A stretch of DNA of 64,000 nucleotides, taken from NCBI RefSeq assembly GCF_014696925.1, contig NZ_JACJQY010000006.1:107284-171283 (forward strand), given 5' to 3'. Of this stretch, positions 62,878-64,000 are shown in pieces. The notes below the pieces were generated by a model. It had not been told where the DNA came from, made no database searches, and was given only the letters and a program-made list of their open reading frames with translations. The stretch comes from Phormidium tenue FACHB-1050 (lineage in GTDB: Bacteria > Cyanobacteriota > Cyanobacteriia > Pseudanabaenales > Pseudanabaenaceae). A program made the position numbers and the translations under genes. The stretch's first letter is position 1, and every line of letters starts with the position of its first letter.

Positions 62878-63836
62878 ATGCGTAAGGATTCATGTACTGC
62901 TTGTAGCTGAGATCGCTGCTGCCAAGCCTGCTCAAATTGTTGGATGTCCAATTCGCTTAAATTGGCAAATTCAATTTCTTGTCCCTTAACCTTCAAGATG
63001 ATCTGGCGATCACCCCTTAAACGCTCAACTGTCAGAGCATCTCCGCTTCGTTGGATACTGTAAGAATTCTTGCCCGTTTCTCCAAATCTATCAGTCTCTA
63101 ACTCATTGAGTAGTTGATGGCAGATTGCCGTAACCATCTGAGCGTGATCGATTCTGTCCTGTTCTGGGTTAACAGGAATTTCTGATTTAGCAATATTTTC
63201 AGATTGGTTTGGTTTGGGTACTTTAAGCGATCGCTGTTTTTCTAACTCAACCACAAGTTCGTTCAACAAACTATCTGACAAACCCTGATCGGCTTGATGA
63301 AACGAATCTACAGGCTGGTTTAACACCTTTCGATCAGCACTTTGCATCTCTAAAATAATCGAGCGATCACGTGCTGGATAGTAACTGACCTGTAAATACT
63401 TCTGAAGCCCTCCCCAACTAAACTCTTTGCCTAGCTCATTACCTTGAATGCTATTACTTCCCAAACTGTAGGAAATACCTTTAATCTTCTTGGTGCGGGT
63501 GTATTTGACATGAGCATCTATTCCTGAATGTTTCAACTGCTCAATCAACTGGGACATGGTCATTCCTACTTTTACTTGCTCTCTAATTACTTGTGATATG
63601 TGAGAGGCCATAGTAGGAATATTAGGATGTATCCCCTGCTCGGAGATGCTTTCAATCCGCTTTAAGATACGCGGTAAGGAATAAGCCTTGCCCACACTGG
63701 AGCCTGCCATGCTCACTCCATCAAATTTGTAAGCAATCCCTTTTGGTTTTCCCTTGCGATCTCGGTCAACCCTGACTTCAATCCCTTCAAGATTTAACTG
63801 CTCAATAAAATCTGGTAGTGACGTGGTATTTACCAA
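62874..63836 (-). CDS. C-terminal modules of a relaxase, 5'-truncated
   Basis: A 320-aa ORF that starts only at a TTG. It holds two copies of a module (about 5-60 and 92-155): LPDFIEQLNLEGIEVRV...GIAYKFDGVSMAGSSVGKAYS and MSQLIEQLKHSGIDAHV...GISYSLGSNSIQGNELGKEFS, which is the kind of sequence that follows the catalytic domain in cyanobacterial MOB relaxases. A final module (about 235-310) is shared with the proteins at 44914 and 46135. The same frame stays open upstream to 63935 and reads GKVTVKRQLADKIDATL, also relaxase-like, with no ATG or GTG start. The catalytic N-terminal domain is thus cut off, apparently by an insertion whose transposase tail ends at 63929. Probably a broken gene, though the fragment might be expressed. 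Confidence 0.6.
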   Translation of the reverse strand: MVNTTSLPDFIEQLNLEGIEVRVDRDRKGKPKGIAYKFDGVSMAGSSVGKAYSLPRILKRIESISEQGIHPNIPTMASHISQVIREQVKVGMTMSQLIEQLKHSGIDAHVKYTRTKKIKGISYSLGSNSIQGNELGKEFSWGGLQKYLQVSYYPARDRSIILEMQSADRKVLNQPVDSFHQADQGLSDSLLNELVVELEKQRSLKVPKPNQSENIAKSEIPVNPEQDRIDHAQMVTAICHQLLNELETDRFGETGKNSYSIQRSGDALTVERLRGDRQIILKVKGQEIEFANLSELDIQQFEQAWQQRSQLQAVHESLRI

Positions 63837-63928
63837 AGTTGCATCGATCTTGTCTGCAAGTTGACGCTTTACAGTAACTTTGCCTGTTTCTAATTCCTTA
63901 GGAATGAAAAATAAATAACTTATGCATT

Positions 63929-64000
63929 TCAGTTATTTTGAGGAATAGCTCTATAATTCCATTTAGGAAGATATTCATCAAAAATGATAGGTAGATTTTC
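63929..64000 (-). pseudogene. C-terminal end of a transposase (cut by window edge)
   Basis: The minus strand at the window edge is open for 23 codons to a TGA at 63929-63931 and reads ENLPIIFDEYLPKWNYRAIP. The WNY ending resembles the C-terminus of ISAzo13-like transposases. It lies just upstream of, and overlaps slightly with, the open frame of the relaxase fragment. Whether the transposase is whole cannot be seen from this window. Assignment rests on a short tail. Confidence 0.4.

Noticed and set aside
1..64000. CRISPR array
   Set aside because: No regularly spaced repeats with unique spacers; the repeated units found are two-copy operators, hairpins and Met-rich coding repeats.
1..64000. 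GCGATCGC octamers as regulatory sites
   Set aside because: These are HIP1 sites, spread through coding sequence genome-wide in many cyanobacteria; used only as a composition marker.

Overview
The window comes from a cyanobacterium. The octamer GCGATCGC (HIP1) is scattered through most genes, overall composition is moderately AT-rich, and the proteins are of cyanobacterial type: an NrsR/RppA-like response regulator, a ZiaR/ZiaA zinc pair, a VKOR-thioredoxin fusion and HME-RND pumps with the cyanobacterial DDAIVD signature. A filamentous Pseudanabaena-type host is possible, but that is a guess. The window is almost certainly part of a large conjugative plasmid or integrative element: metal-resistance cargo (1-32.3 kb) lies beside a type IV secretion operon (33.0-46.8 kb) and a DNA-processing and defence segment (46.9-64 kb). 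I see no replication initiator, partition genes, tRNA, rRNA or CRISPR array.

Region 1-32.3 kb is a multi-metal homeostasis island. It holds an RND pump (cut by the left edge) with a short adaptor, divergent from an NrsRS-like two-component system. Next come a two-domain multicopper oxidase with a ZIP transporter, and a cobalamin-riboswitch-controlled cbtB followed by a novel membrane protein. An lgt/VKOR/TPR envelope group, the zinc exporter ziaA with its repressor ziaR, and a three-domain multicopper oxidase follow. Then come two tandem 1043-aa RND pumps, lipoproteins and DUF305 (CopM-like) proteins, copper ATPase copA with a cupredoxin partner, and a TolC-like outer membrane factor. A 17-bp direct-repeat element, TTTCAT-N5-TTTCAT and close variants, lies upstream of seven transcription units of this island (eight copies in all). 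It probably marks the regulon of the local OmpR-family regulator, joining outer-membrane, inner-membrane and periplasmic metal handling under one control. Zinc genes instead carry an SmtB-type operator, and cbtB carries a B12 riboswitch.

Region 32.6-46.8 kb starts with a transposase remnant. It continues as one co-directional T4SS operon: VirB2-like pilin, VirB3, VirB4, VirB5/TrbJ, VirB6/TrbL, VirB8/TrbF, VirB10/TrbI, a small VirB9-like periplasmic protein, an orphan secreted protein, the VirD4 coupling protein and two accessory proteins. No VirB11 is seen.

Region 46.9-64 kb carries topoisomerase I, a two-gene methyltransferase plus PD-(D/E)xK nuclease module, a divergent Mfd, a KAP-type P-loop NTPase, a RecD2-like helicase and a membrane alpha/beta hydrolase. 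On the minus strand at the right end are the C-terminal modules of a relaxase whose reading frame is broken next to a transposase tail. The methyltransferase/nuclease pair and the KAP gene contain no GCGATCGC that I can see and are visibly AT-rich, unlike their neighbours, so they look like recent cargo.
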